This document shows, one piece after another, positions 1-12,360 of a stretch of DNA of 64,000 nucleotides (its first letter is position 1; every line of letters begins with the position of its first letter). The stretch lies in the NCBI RefSeq assembly GCF_964340395.1, contig NC_135559.1:18144550-18208549 (forward strand), read 5' to 3'. This DNA is from Glandiceps talaboti (Eukaryota > Hemichordata > Enteropneusta > Spengelidae). The translations under genes were made by a program, and so were the position numbers. The notes beneath the pieces are model-generated. The model was not told the DNA's origin, made no database searches, and was given only the letters and a program-made list of their open reading frames with translations.

Positions 1-309
1 ATTTGTTTATCTCCTGATCGTACCTTCATCTCTATAAATCTTGTAAACACCTGATATAGAAATGTAAGAAATTTTATTTTGAATTAGAGTATAAAGATAC
101 TTTATACCTCAGAAATAAAAGTGTTCAATTTTTGCTGTTACTTTGTTCAAGGAACCGATTCTCAGTTCAAATCTAGAGAAAATATCAGGGGTGACCATAC
201 AAATTTTTGAAATGGAAGTCAAAATGATATCAAATTTAGTCATTTAAGAATCCAATATGGCTGCCATCCAATATGGCTGCCGAATACTGTATTAACTCTA
301 TGGGAAAAT

Positions 310-960
310 ACAAGGATGATGATTTCCTTGAAAACAAGAGAATGAACCTAAAATTTGTCTTAATAATGAAAAGGGACGAAGTTTGTGAACACACTTTCGT
401 ATTGCAAAGTTTGGAAACATTTCAGTAACTTTGATTTTCAGAGAGATTTGTCTCCGAGATACATTTTACCTTATTATATTATAGCATTACCAATTCCAGT
501 GAATTGTGTGCCATCATCACTGTACATTATTACTGATAATGTACTCCGTTATTGGGCATCGCGGCCCCGGAACGAGCATAACAATACAAGTTTATGTCCG
601 TAAGGCAATAAAGGTGATTGTCATTTCCACTGTTTAAAAATACAACGCATCCATGAAATAAATTTGTGTTCACAGCAGTTCATTGAAGTGTATATGTGTG
701 ATAAACAACACCATAAATAGCTTTTCTTCTGGTCAGCCGCAAGGCTGGAGATTATACAGGTCAAATAGATTATAGAGGTCAAATAGATTATAGAGGTCAC
801 CATATAATCCATCCGAAAATAAACAATTGACAATTTCCTTGAAAATAAAGACATGAACTCCAAAATTTCCTTTGTTATTTTAAAACGACTAGAATCAAGT
901 TTCCACGTGGCAAAGTTTGGAAAAATTGAAAAACTTTTCATTTTCAGAGAAATTTGTCCC
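310..960. repeat. Pair of related blocks about 510 bp apart
   Basis: Two blocks (about 320-460 and 830-965) share the same order of short strings: a GATTTCCTTGAAAA-like start, GAACY-CAAAATTT, a CAAAGTTTGGAAA core and TTTTCAGAGAGATTTGTC-like end. They look like an old local duplication or two copies of one dispersed repeat. No coding potential is seen. Confidence 0.5.
758..798 (+). repeat. 18-bp tandem repeat, 2.3 copies, with AGGTCA
   Basis: The unit AGGTCAAATAGATTATAG occurs twice in a row and is followed by a third AGGTCA. Each unit carries a nuclear-receptor half-site sequence, which may be chance. Confidence 0.6.
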
Positions 961-2614
961 CAAGGTGTAAACAAAGACAATGTCATTTTGTGTTTGAATT
1001 AAACCAGTTACAACAACAATGTAATGTAACAGAGTTTATACAAGTAACAATGTTTCTGAGTTCCATTATATTTTTGTCTTGTCCTGTATATAACATCAGC
1101 TAATAATACATCAAATCGAACACAGTGTGATAAACACACATACAAGAATCATTGTGTTTGCGAAACATTTTTGCTAACTGAAATGAACTTTTATGCAAGT
1201 CTGAAAATTTTAACCATTGGTCAACATGATGATTTGCTGTATCACATAAAACAAATGGCTATCAAGCAATACACTAACAAGTTATTAATAATTTAATTGT
1301 ATAAAATACAAAAAAAATGATTTAGCACAATATTTCCAATAAAAAGTGACACCAACTAGTGTAAATATCTGCAGAATATTTGAATAACAAACATGCTGTC
1401 ACATAATCTATGGTCTGACTACAACTGTAAACCTGGATATTTTTTATACTAGAAAATTTTGCGATTGTACAGTCTTCAGCAAATTCTCAGACTTATGGTT
1501 GTACTAATTACCAGACTTATACTTTGTTTTTATATATATACAAGAAGACATTTTAGTCACTACTTATTGTTGCGTTTTTGTTTTCCAGTGAAATAAGCGA
1601 AAATGTCCAGGTTTACAGTGAATTTACTGTCGGTAGAAAAATAAAGAGTCCAGAATATTATGCGCCATGCACCATTGTTGTCAATCAGAGTTGATATTTT
1701 TGCCGCAACATGATACTTCAGCAAAATATCAAGACTTGGACGGTGCCACAAAAGAGGCCATGGTTTACAACAATGGCATGTACATAACACAGATATCTAC
1801 ACATCATGTTGTCTCTGTCTTTACCCTGCATGAATTGTGGTTCCATATGATAGGTGTAAAAAGAGTGATCAAACTGTAACGCAACAATAAAAACAAGCAA
1901 AATAAAAATACTGCAAATAATGCAACCAATTCTGTTGGTTTTACAGATTTAGGTATATATATATATATTACACTGTACAATAATTAGGAGATTTCTGCAC
2001 CTGTCAATCCTTAAGGCTTATACTTTTTAGTTCAAAATTATTTAAGATATGTCGCTGTAAAATGCAGGGTAAAATGTATGCTTTCCTGTTATTGTTGTCT
2101 ATTGGCTGTTAAGGGTGCTCTGGGACAAACCAATCTCTCTCATATTGACCCATGATATTCTTACTTTGCGTTGTCATCGTCTTTTCCATGAAATACATAC
2201 ACAAGTCATATTCCAATTCGTAGTACAGCCCGAGCTCTGATTATTTATGCTTCCATATTATCAGTTGATGAACATACAAGATCACCAGCCCTGTGCAACT
2301 TGAAAAGTTAACTTCATACTCCGTAGTTGTTGTCATGGTAACACTTGGCTTTTTGTAGTTTTGTATGTTTGTTTTCAATGTAGCGTATCAAATATCTGTA
2401 TTAAAATTCAAATACAACAAATTAGATATTTGTCAATAAATTTTGAAAAAATTTTACCTTTATCTGTTAAGTATTTTATTTTTTTTTTTGATGATTTGCA
2501 TGTCAAGATAAAAGAATTTTATTTTAGAACAACATGATGATTGACATTTTGGGTGAGAGATTGAATGAATTGATGGTTGGCAGTTTGGTTGGTTGGTTGG
2601 TTATTTCGTTGGTT

Positions 2615-3095
2615 ATTCCCCGCCGGATGAAGTCCAGGACGGGGACTTATGGATTGGGTTCCGTCCGTCCATCCGTCCGTCCAGAGCAGTTTCTTGGAGA
2701 TGCCGGGACCGATTTTTTTTTCAAACTTGGTACAGGGCAACATACAATGGCATAGATATGCACGTCAATTTGATTCATGATACAATCCAATATGGCCACC
2801 TCGCAGCCATTTTGTTTGCGAATTTTCCCTGTCCAAACTCATAACTCAGACATGCTTGAACAGGTCTCATTCAAAGTTGGTATTAGGACAGTGTTCTGTG
2901 ACATACATGTGCATATTCATTGTTGTTGTCATACGATCCAATATGGCCGCCTAGCAGCCATTTTGTTTGTGAATTTTCCATTGCCAAAGCCATAACTCAG
3001 ACATGCTTGAACAGATCTCATTCAAAGTTGGTATTAGCACAGTATTACGTGTGTATATCCATCGAACGTGTGTGCATTCATTTTAAAAGTAATGA
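2615..3095 (+). repeat. Dispersed repeat with two internal copies
   Basis: The block starts with CCGGATGAAGTCCAGGACG and a CCGTCCGTCC run. It then has two related copies (about 2780-2900 and 2930-3045) built around CCAATATGGCC, GCAGCCATTTTGTTTG, CTCAGACATGCTTGAACAG and CATTCAAAGTTGGTATTAG. The ordered repetition shows it is a repeat; I do not recognise its class. Confidence 0.6.
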
Positions 3096-3097
3096 TA

Positions 3098-3208
3098 AGC
3101 ATGGACTAGCATGCATATGAATAAACAGTTTAGAAATACCGCCAATGGCGCTGTAGCACAACTGTACAGTTTCTAAAAATGTTTATTCATATGGTAGTCC
3201 ATGCTAAC
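3098..3208. repeat. Foldback head of the dispersed repeat family
   Basis: AGCATGGACTAGCATGCATA on the left is mirrored by TATGGTAGTCCATGCT on the right, with ATGAATAAACA / TGTTTATTCAT continuing inward and a core containing CCAATGGCGCTGTAGCACAA. An inverted copy of the same head sits at about 29575-29705. Confidence 0.7.
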
Positions 3209-4524
3209 AATAAGTGGTCATTTGTTGAATGACTATTCAGTTGCCAATCCAACCATGTTGCTATCTTTACGGTATATGCTATCATTTGGCTGTTGCTATG
3301 GGTGTAGTCTTGTTGCTAGGCACATTTGCATACATTATTTTGAATGTTTATTCATTTGTCTTTCTATTCCTGTTGTTATCTTTGCAATATAGGTGATTAT
3401 TTGGCTGTGGCTATGGCGTGGTCTTGTTGCTAGGCACATTGGCATAATTTTTTGAATGTTTATTCAATTGTCTATTAATCACTCTTGTTATCTTTCCAAT
3501 ATATGTGATCATTTGACTGTTGCTATGGGTGTGGTCTTGTTGCTAGGCACATTTGCTTACATTTTTGGAATGTTTATTCATTTGTCTTTCTATTCCTGTT
3601 GCTATCTTTGCAATATAGGTGATTATTCGGCTGTTGCTTTTGGCGTGGTCTTGTTGCTAGGCTAATTTACATACATTTTTTGAATGTTTATTCAATTGTC
3701 TATTAATCCCTGTTGTTATCTTTGTGAAATACAAGGCCGTTTGGCTGATGCTATAGGCCTGGTCATGGTTGCTAGGGTATTTGCATACATTTTTTGAATG
3801 TTTACTCATTTGCCTACCAGATGAAGTTGTTATTTGACCAAAATATACTGCCATTTGGTTGTTGCTAAGGGCGTGGTCATGGTCGCTAGGGCCAATTTTG
3901 TCAAAATGTTTTGAAGAAAATCTGCATAATAACACTTTCACAAACATCTCACCAAGTTTCAGACTCAGTGACTCGGTAGTTTTGACCAAAAATGAACATT
4001 TTTACACCTTATTTGCATATCACTCAGGGAATCATTGTATGTTTAATATTTCTTTGTCCATACATCCCTATATACATTCCCATTACATTTCAGCCCAATC
4101 TACTCAGTACTTTTGGAATTATAGATTTTTAACCAAAAAGACACATTTTTAGCCCCAATTTGCATATCACTGATGGAATCATCATGTCATGAACAAATCT
4201 TACTTAACACCCCCTTAAGAATGTTCCCACCAAATTTTGCACCAATCTGCCCAGTAGTTTCTGAGTAAGTTTTTTGACCAAAAATCACATTTTTTGACCC
4301 AAATCATACACCTGTGATGCGATCATTTTGATTTGAACAATTTCCCAACTAGCCACCCAAGGTAATACACCAACCAAATATCATGGCAATCGGTCCAGCA
4401 GTTTTTGGCTTTAAGTTATTTATAAACACACAGACATTTTGCCATGCCTATAGCACTACTGAACCTTATCAGTTCAGTTATGCTAAAACTGGCCCTCTGA
4501 TATGAACCCAAGATTTTTGTAGCC

Positions 4525-4555
<31 letters not shown>

Positions 4556-4560
4556 ATTTT
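3125..4560 (+). repeat. Dispersed modular repeat, copy R1
   Basis: The order is a head with CAATGG..GTAGCACAACTGTA, then about six degenerate modules of roughly 125 bp containing TTTGGCTGTTGCTATGG, GTGGTCTTGTTGCTAGG and TTTTGAATGTTTATTCA. A tail follows of modules carrying TTTTTGACCAAAAA and CCCACCAAATTTCA, and it ends at a poly-C plus CA run (4519-4556). Copies R2-R8 share parts of this layout. No intact reading frame is present. Confidence 0.7.
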
Positions 4561-6880
4561 ATAGAACGTGGATTTTGATTTTGGGCAGAAATAGCATCCC
4601 ACATGATAGCTAGTGGTGACAGTGTGGGATGGGTCTCCCCCTCCCACGGTAAGCACTGTTTAAGGAAATAAAGACACTAAGGGGCATGAAATTTCACACC
4701 ATACACATTATCGAATGCCATAGAATACTTGAAAATTGTCTTCAATATCCTGATTTACTCTCAATACATAGGTAAAAACTGTATGGCTAAATTATCTACA
4801 CTTTAGATAGAGATATTTTGGCACACACACACATTTGCTTGGCTATCGACTGCCTCATAATTAAATGTATGTAGGTAAATGAAGTGAACAATTTTGCTAA
4901 CATACAAGGTAAACACCTGCTCCTGTGGTTTGAATTTAACAAGCAGTCATCAGAGATGACTCAGACCCTACAATGGATGTTTACAGAGCATTGCCACCAG
5001 TCATGGTAGTGTGATGTATTAGACTGTATGAAATATGGTGCCAATGGCATTATAGCACAACTGTATAATTCATTGAATATTAATTCATACATTTTATAAA
5101 TGTTTATTTATTTATCTATTAATCCCTGTTGTTATCTTTGCAATATGAGTGATCATTTGGCTGTTGCTATTGGCGTGGTCTATTTGCTTGGCACATTTAC
5201 ATACATTCTTTGAATGTTTATTCAATTGTATATTAATACATATCGTTATCTTTGCAATGTACCTGTTTATTTGGTTGTTTCTATGGGCATGGTCCTGTTG
5301 CTAGGCACATTTACTTACATTTCTTGAATATTTATTCAATTGTCTATTAATCATGGTTTTTATCTTTGCAATATACATGATCACTTGGCTATTGCTGTGC
5401 CTGTGGTCTTGTTGCTAGGTACATTTGCATATGTTTTTTGAATATTTGTTCACTTGTCTAAAAATCCCTGTAATCTTTGTGAAATACACTACCGTTTGGC
5501 TGTTGCTATGGGCGTGGTCATGGTTGCTAAGGATATTTGCGTATATTTTATTAATGTTTACTCACTTGCCTTCCTGATCTTGTTATTTGATGAAAACACA
5601 CTGACATTTAGTCATTGCTAACGGCGTGGTCATTGCTGCTAGGGCCAAAATGTTTTACAGAAAATATGCAAAATAACACTTCTACTAACATCTTACCATG
5701 TTTTAGTCTCATTGACAAAGTACTTTTTGAGATATTGACCAAAATTCAAATTCTATACACCTAATTTGCATATCACTTATGAGATCATTATGTGCTTAAT
5801 ATTTCTTCATCTATACATGCCCAGATGCATCCCATCAAATTTCAGCCCAATCTGCTCAGCAGTTTTGAAATTAAAGACTTTTGACCAAAAGGACACATTA
5901 TTAGCCCTAATTTCCATATCACTAATACAATCATCATGTAATGAACAACTCTAAATTAGCATACCCCTAAGAACATTCCCACCAAATTTCAGGCCAATCT
6001 GCCAAGTAGTTTTGGAGTTTAAGTTTTTTGACCAAAAATAACATTTTTTGACCTAAATTGCATCATATCCCAAGATAGGTTTTAGAAGTTATTGCTTAAG
6101 TTCTAATTTTACTTTGTTTTTGTTTTTTGGTCACATTCATGCATGTTTGTGTTTGTGTTGAAAATAATGTTGCCCAGAACCTAAATATACTGTTAAGCCA
6201 GTATGTTGTAGTCTAGTAAATATATCAGCATGGTAGTTTTTTAACCATCTCTCTCTCTCTCTCTCCAAATGATTAGATTCTACCAAAAATTTACCTAATC
6301 TCCTGCTGAGGAAAGATGAACTGCACATGTCAATAGTTATTCATCAAACTCTGACAAGTGATTGCAATTGGTTAACCCATTCAGTTTATAACAAACTCAA
6401 CATGATATGTCGTCACGTGTTTATATGAACATTCAAATAGCATTAAACGACTGCTGTCAGAGGTAAGAACAGAATGTCGTGCTAAAGAAGCCATTTCAAT
6501 ACATTTGTATATGGTGGAGAGAGAAATTGGAGAAAACGACCACACATACATTATAGTTACTAGACTTGGATGCGAGTCAATCCAAGCAAGTGTCTAGGCT
6601 AGAACTAAGTAAACACTAGCATCAAATTTAGCCTGTACTGTGTGCATGTGGCCATGGTATAATGATCATTACTTGCATTACATGTAAATGAATGTCCTTA
6701 TTCAAAAATTGATTTGCAATATATCTCACAAGTCTAATACCAACAATTTTGACTTCTAAAATAAACACCTCATTCACAACTTTAGACTTTAGTAAATGCT
6801 GTAACTTTAATATAGTATGTAAGATTTATCACATCGGTATCCCTGGTCACACTTTATTTACTATAATGTGTTCCTTCAAA
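4560..6880. repeat. 3' flank of gene A, duplicated 3' of gene C
   Basis: The stretch from ATAGAACGTGGATTTTGATT to the start of the relic fingers matches about 32090-34370 almost base for base, with small indels. It contains repeat copy R2 (about 5035-6070), a CT microsatellite near 6249 and otherwise noncoding sequence. The match marks these two intervals as parts of one segmental duplication. Confidence 0.8.
5035..6070 (+). repeat. Dispersed modular repeat, copy R2
   Basis: It has the same head (GCCAATGGCATTATAGCACA), modules (GGCGTGGTC..TTGCT) and tail (TTTTTTGACCAAAAATAACA) as R1, but is shorter and lacks the CA/poly-C end. It is nearly identical to R6 at 32535-33570 because both lie in the A/C segmental duplication. 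Confidence 0.7.
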
Positions 6881-6884
6881 CGTC

Positions 6885-7206
6885 TTTTGTGAGTTCTACT
6901 TTGAGTTAAACCCTTTCACATTCTTTTACACATGTACAAATGGTCTTCCATTGCTCATTTCATATCCTCATATGATTCTTCAGACTGTCACTTTCATTAA
7001 ACTCTTTGTCACACTCCTTAAAGTTACACACAAATGTTCTTTTCATTTGTGCACACTACTGTGTTTCACCAGACCATGTTTATTAAATCCTTTGCTACAT
7101 TTTACACACCAAAAGTCTTTAAGTTGTGTGGTTCCACTTTGCACGTGCTTTTAAAGTGCTACTGTGAGTAAACCCTTTACCACATTCTTTACACATATAT
7201 GGTCTT
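6885..7206 (-). pseudogene. Relic terminal zinc fingers of gene A
   Basis: Beyond the stop of gene A the minus strand still encodes finger-like sequence. The terminal finger reads NERPYMCKECGKGF then THSSTLKARAKWNHTT and a stop at 7120-7122, but is in another frame because a 2-nt loss in the preceding linker (near 7207-7212) ends the main frame at IHK. Further on, FWCVKCSKGFNKHGLVKH..H and a second decayed finger follow. Equivalent relics lie 3' of genes B, C and D, so this is old shared coding sequence and not chance. Confidence 0.8.
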
Positions 7207-10200
7207 TCATTTATGGATTCCCATGTGTGACTTCAGATGTGAAGTCGTAGTAAATCCTTTACCACATTCTTTACACACATATGGTCTTTCATTTGTGTGA
7301 ATCCTCATGTGCGTCTTCAGATATGAAGTCCTAGTAAATCCTTTACCACATTCTTTACACATATATGGGCTTTCATTTGTATGGATCCCCATGTGTGCCT
7401 TCAGATTTGAAGCCAAAGTAAATCCTTTACCACATTCTTTACACACAAACATGTATGGTCTTTCATTTGTATGGATTCTCATGTGTGTCTTCAGATTACT
7501 GTTCCGATTAAACCCTTTACCACATTCTTTACACACATATGGTCTTTCATTTGTGTGAATCCTCAGGTGTGCATTCAGATTTGAAGCCATAGTAAATCCT
7601 CTACCACATTCTTTACACACGTGTGGTCTTTCATTTGTGTGAATCCTCATGTGTCTCTTCAGATGTGAAGCCATAGTAAATCCACTACCACATTCTTTAC
7701 ACACATATGGGCTTTCATTTGTATGGATCCCCATGTGTGCCTTCAGAGTATTTTTTAGATTAAACCTTTTACCACACTCTTTACATTCAAATGGTCTTTC
7801 ATTTGTGTGAATGCTCATGTGTGCCGTAAGATTTGAAGTCATAGTAAATCCTTTACCACATTCTTTACACATATACATGTATGGTCTTTCAGTTGTATGG
7901 ATTCTCATGTGTGTCTTCAGATTACTATTTCGATTAAACCCTTTACCACATTCTTTACACACATATGGTCTTTCATTTGTGTGAATCCTCATGTGTTCCT
8001 TCAGATTTGAAGTCTTAGTAAATCCTTTACCACATTCTTTACACACATATGGTCTTTCATTTGTGTGAATCCTCATGTGTCTCTTCAGATGTGAAGCAAT
8101 AGTAAACCCTTTACCACATTCTTTACACACATATGGTCTTTCATTTGTATGGATCCCCATGTGTTCCTTCAGAGTATTTTTTAGATTAAACCCTTTCCCA
8201 CACTCTTTACATTCAAATGGTCTTTCATTTGTATGGCTTATCATGTGTGTCTTCAGATTACTGTTTCGATTAAACCCTTTACCACATTCTTTACACACAA
8301 ATGGTCTTTCATTTGTGTGAATCCTCAGGTGTGCCTTCAGATTTGAAGCCATAGTGAATCCTCTACCACATTCTTTACACACATATGGTCTTTCATTTGT
8401 GTGGATCCTCATGTGTCTCTTCAGGTTTGAAGCCATTGTAAACCCTTTACCACATTCTTTACACACATATGGTCTTTCATTTGTATGGATCCCCATGTGT
8501 TCCTTCAGAGTATTTTTTAGATTAAACCCTTTACCACATTCTTTACATTCAAATGGTCTTTCATTTGTATGGCTCATCATGTGTGTCTTCAGATTACTAT
8601 TTCGATTAAACCCTTTACCACATTCTTTACACACAAATGGTCTTTCATTTGTATGAATCCTCATGTGTGCCTTCAGATTTGAAGCCATAGTGAATCCTCT
8701 ACCACATTTTTTACACACATGTGGTCTTTCATTTGTGTGAATCCTCATGTGTCTCTTCAGATGTGAAGCAATAGTAAACCCTTTACCACATTCTTTACAC
8801 ACATATGTGCTTTCATTTGAATGGATCCCCATGTGTGCCTTTAGAGTATTTTTTAGATTAAACCCTTTACCACACTCTTTACATTCAAATGGTCTTTCAT
8901 TTGTGTGAATCCTCATGTGTGCCTTAAGATTTGAAGTCATCGTAAATCCTTTACCACCTTCTTTACACACATACTTGTATGGTCTTTCAGTTGTATGGAT
9001 TCTCATGTGTGTCTTCAGATTACTATTTCGATTAAACCCTTTACCACATTCTTTACAAACATATGGTCTTTCATTTGTGTGAATCCTCAGGTGTGCCTTC
9101 AGATTTGAAGCCATAGTAAATCCTTTACCACATTCTTTACACACGTGTGGTCTTTCATTTGTGTGAATCCTCATGTGTCTCTTCAGATGTGAAGTCATAG
9201 TAAATCCTCTACCACATTCTTTACACACATATGGGCTTTCAATTGTATGGATCCCCATGTGTGCCTTCAAAGTATTTTTTAGATTAAACCCTTTACCACA
9301 CTCTTTACATTCAAATGGTCTTTCATTTGTGTGAATCCTCATGTGTACCTTCAGATATGAAGTCCTAGTAAATCCTTTACCACATTCTTTACACACACAT
9401 GGTCTTTCATTTGTGTGGATCCTCATGTGTGCCTTCAGATGTGAAGTCATAGTGAATCCTTTACCACATTCTTTACACACATGTGCTCTTTCATTTGTGT
9501 GGCTCATTATGTGTGTCTTCAGAGTACTATTTTGATTAAACCCTTTACCACATTCTTTACATACATACTTGTATGGTCGTTCAGTTGTATGGATTCTCAT
9601 GTGTGTCTTCAGATTACTATTTCGATTAAACCCTTTGCCACATTCTTTACACACATATGGTCTTTCATTTGTGTGAATCCTCAGGTGTGCCTTCAGATTT
9701 GAAGCCATATTAAATCCTCTACCACATTCTTTACACACGTGTGGTCTTTCATTTGTGTGAATCCTCATGTGTCTCTTCAGAGTATTTTTTAGATTAAACC
9801 CTTTACCACACTCTTTACATTCAAATGGTCTTTCATTTGTGTGAATCGTCATGTGTGCCTTAAGATTTGAAGTCACAGTAAACCCTTTACCACATTCTTT
9901 ACACACATATGGTCTTTCATTTGTGTGAACCCTCATGTGTGCCTTCAGAGTATTTTTTAGATTAAACCCTTTACCACACTCTTTACATTCAAATGGTCTT
10001 TCATTTGTGTGAATCGTCATGTGTGCCTTAAGATTTGAAGTCATAGAAAATCCTTTACCACATTCTTTACACACATATGGTCTTTCATTTGTGTGAATCC
10101 TCATGTGTGCCTTCAAATTTGAAGCCATATTAAATCCTCTACCACATTCTTTACACGCGTGTGGTCTTTCATTTGTGTGAATCTTCATGTGTCTCTTCAG

Positions 10201-11940
10201 ATGTGAAGCCAAAGTAAACCCTTTACCACATTCTTTACATACAGATGCTCTTTCATTTGTGTGAATCCTCATGTGTGCCTTCAGATGAGAAGTCTTAGTA
10301 AATCCTCTACTACATTCTTTACACACATATGGTCTTTTATTTGTGTGGATTGCCATGTGTGTCTTCAGATTACCTCTCTGATTAATCCCTTTACCACATT
10401 CTTTACGCACATGTTCTCTTTCATTGGTGTGGATCTTCATGTGTCTCTTCAGATGAGAAGTCCTAGTAAATCCTCTACTACATTCTTTACACACATATGG
10501 TCTTTTATTTGTGTGGATCCCCATGTGTGTCTTCAGATTTGAAGTCATAGTAAACCCTTTTCCACATTCTTTACACACATATGGTCTTTCATTTGTGTGG
10601 ATTCTCATGTGTCTCTTCAGATGTGAAGTCATAGTAAACCCTTTCCCACATTCTTTACACACATGTTCTCTTTCATTGGTGTGGATTGCCATGTGTGTCT
10701 TCAGATTACCTCTCTGATTAATCCCTTTACCACATTCTTTACGCACATGTTCTCTTTCATTGGTGTGGATCTTCATGTGTCTCTTCAGATGTGAAGTCAT
10801 AGTAAATCCTCTACTACATTCTTTACACACATATGGTCTTTTATTTGTATGGATCCTCATGTGTGTCTTCAGATTTGAAGTCATAGTAAACCCTTTGCCA
10901 CATTCTTTACACACATATGGTCTTTCATTTGTGTGGATTCTCATGTGTCTCTTCAGATGTGAAGTCATAGTAAACCCTTTACCACATTCTTTACATACAT
11001 ATGGTCTTTCATTGTGTCTCTTCAGATTACTGTTTTCATTTGTATGTATCCTTACATGTTTTTTCTCATAACAAGTATGGTAACAAAGCAGTCTATTCTT
11101 AGTTTGGCCTACTGTATATGCATTCACATGATGACTTGTATCATTAACATTTGTACCAGGTATGTCAATTTGGATTTGGGATTGATAATCACATGAGGTA
11201 GTCTCTATGTTGGCTTTTCCCAAGTGAGTCTCACAAACAGTTTCATCACACTCTGTTTGAATACTTGAACAGTTTCCATCTGTCCTTTGTAAAATAAGTT
11301 TCTGGTTCACATTCTTATCATGTTCATCTTCTGGTATTTGACCATAAGTAAAATCTACTTGCTCTATCTGAATAGGGAAGGGATTCTCAGATACATTCAT
11401 ACAATTTTCTTGTCCTACTGTGGACAAGTTGTTCTCTGCATCTACTCCTCCAGATAGTTGTTCAGCAGCCTTGACATTGATAGTTTGGTCAGGACAGTGT
11501 TCTCCATTATTTTTTGATTCTTCACCGATTACTTTCCAGTAACTATAAGCAGTGTCACTAACATGTTCCTCATCTTCTATCTTTACTTGTATATCCTCCT
11601 TCACTTTGTCATTGGAATCACACCTACTGGCATCACATTGACTTCTGTTGTTTACGTTCTCTTCATGTTGTACTGTTATCTTCACTTGTGTCTGCTCTTC
11701 ATCTTTGATTGAGATAGGTTCACTAGGAGAGTAGGGGGCATCTACATTACACATGATACTGTTTTCTTGATGACTGTGTAAAGAGTGGTTGTTCGCATAT
11801 TGTTCTTTATATTTGACTGAGATAGGTTCACTAGGACAATAAGAGGGATTTACCACATTACACATGATACCATTTTCTTGATGACTGTGAAGTGGATCAT
11901 TGTTTGTAGAATCTTCTTCCTTGACTATAATTGTCTCCAT
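7207..11940 (-). CDS. Polydactyl C2H2 zinc-finger protein A (45 fingers)
   Basis: Predicted protein of 1577 residues encoded in one exon. Residues 1 to about 300 are acidic, with no KRAB, BTB or SCAN signature, and carry psi-K-x-E/D motifs (VKEE, IKDE, VKED, VKIE). From about residue 305 to the end I count 45 C2H2 units of 28 residues, pattern CKECGKGF-x5-L-x2-H-x3-H, joined by HTNERP linkers in place of the usual TGEKP. Three units have lost a zinc ligand (two HVRKEC, one CKEGG). The start ATG at 11940 is supported by an in-frame TAA 21 nt upstream and by the same start in genes B and D. A splice acceptor (TTTTAACAG) lies just upstream, near 11981. A nuclear DNA-binding regulator is the likely role; target and partners are unknown. 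Confidence 0.9.
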   Translation of the reverse strand: METIIVKEEDSTNNDPLHSHQENGIMCNVVNPSYCPSEPISVKYKEQYANNHSLHSHQENSIMCNVDAPYSPSEPISIKDEEQTQVKITVQHEENVNNRSQCDASRCDSNDKVKEDIQVKIEDEEHVSDTAYSYWKVIGEESKNNGEHCPDQTINVKAAEQLSGGVDAENNLSTVGQENCMNVSENPFPIQIEQVDFTYGQIPEDEHDKNVNQKLILQRTDGNCSSIQTECDETVCETHLGKANIETTSCDYQSQIQIDIPGTNVNDTSHHVNAYTVGQTKNRLLCYHTCYEKKHVRIHTNENSNLKRHNERPYVCKECGKGFTMTSHLKRHMRIHTNERPYVCKECGKGFTMTSNLKTHMRIHTNKRPYVCKECSRGFTMTSHLKRHMKIHTNEREHVRKECGKGINQRGNLKTHMAIHTNEREHVCKECGKGFTMTSHLKRHMRIHTNERPYVCKECGKGFTMTSNLKTHMGIHTNKRPYVCKECSRGFTRTSHLKRHMKIHTNEREHVRKECGKGINQRGNLKTHMAIHTNKRPYVCKECSRGFTKTSHLKAHMRIHTNERASVCKECGKGFTLASHLKRHMKIHTNERPHACKECGRGFNMASNLKAHMRIHTNERPYVCKECGKGFSMTSNLKAHMTIHTNERPFECKECGKGFNLKNTLKAHMRVHTNERPYVCKECGKGFTVTSNLKAHMTIHTNERPFECKECGKGFNLKNTLKRHMRIHTNERPHVCKECGRGFNMASNLKAHLRIHTNERPYVCKECGKGFNRNSNLKTHMRIHTTERPYKYVCKECGKGFNQNSTLKTHIMSHTNERAHVCKECGKGFTMTSHLKAHMRIHTNERPCVCKECGKGFTRTSYLKVHMRIHTNERPFECKECGKGFNLKNTLKAHMGIHTIESPYVCKECGRGFTMTSHLKRHMRIHTNERPHVCKECGKGFTMASNLKAHLRIHTNERPYVCKECGKGFNRNSNLKTHMRIHTTERPYKYVCKEGGKGFTMTSNLKAHMRIHTNERPFECKECGKGFNLKNTLKAHMGIHSNESTYVCKECGKGFTIASHLKRHMRIHTNERPHVCKKCGRGFTMASNLKAHMRIHTNERPFVCKECGKGFNRNSNLKTHMMSHTNERPFECKECGKGFNLKNTLKEHMGIHTNERPYVCKECGKGFTMASNLKRHMRIHTNERPYVCKECGRGFTMASNLKAHLRIHTNERPFVCKECGKGFNRNSNLKTHMISHTNERPFECKECGKGFNLKNTLKEHMGIHTNERPYVCKECGKGFTIASHLKRHMRIHTNERPYVCKECGKGFTKTSNLKEHMRIHTNERPYVCKECGKGFNRNSNLKTHMRIHTTERPYMYMCKECGKGFTMTSNLTAHMSIHTNERPFECKECGKRFNLKNTLKAHMGIHTNESPYVCKECGSGFTMASHLKRHMRIHTNERPHVCKECGRGFTMASNLNAHLRIHTNERPYVCKECGKGFNRNSNLKTHMRIHTNERPYMFVCKECGKGFTLASNLKAHMGIHTNESPYMCKECGKGFTRTSYLKTHMRIHTNERPYVCKECGKGFTTTSHLKSHMGIHK

Positions 11941-12360
11941 CTCTTGAGAACAGTAGTATTATCACCAACAGATCAAATATCTGTTAAAATAGAAAATGCA
12001 TGTTTTCAAAATCAATTGTATTGCCTTGAATATATAATTACACTTCAGCTGGTGAAAGTATTTCCGACAAGGTGTCTATTTCGAGTGTAGTGAATGGCAT
12101 CTCCTGTTATGGCTAGACAGGCTATGCTATTGTTCAGTCTGTATTCAGATGCAGATAATAGTTTGTTGTATTCCTAAAAAATCTTCTGAAAAATTTTGTA
12201 TTTAAATACTAATTGTGTGATATACATAACTTATAACATACAATCTAATAGTCAACATGTACAATGGACATACAGAACGCGCACTACTCACTGAGGATTT
12301 GAACACATAAAATATAATCTAGCATCTGTACTATCTCCTCAAACACTCTCTAGTGGTTAA
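11941..12360. other. 5' UTR part and intron start of gene A
   Basis: On the minus strand a 40-nt 5' UTR segment precedes the ATG, after the acceptor TTTTAACAG (cut between 11981 and 11980). The rest is intron-like and matches the same interval upstream of gene C (37754-38465), for example GTCAACATGTACAATGGACA in both. It ends at TTAA 12357-12360, the target of a transposon. Confidence 0.7.

Larger units (their letters stand above)
1..2600. other. Gene-poor AT-rich flank
   Basis: No convincing coding exon is visible. Open frames here are short and show no domain. The stretch holds a pair of related blocks near 310-450 and 830-960, a small AGGTCA-containing tandem repeat near 758-798, a short TA run near 1956 and general AT-rich sequence. 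Confidence 0.6.

Noticed and set aside
621-986. 121-residue minus-strand frame
   Set aside because: It translates a small tandem repeat and an old duplicated block, with no domain.
7307-11196. Plus-strand frames with repeated NPLPHSLHTYGLSFV
   Set aside because: They are antisense shadows of the zinc-finger repeats; the same applies over genes B, C and D.
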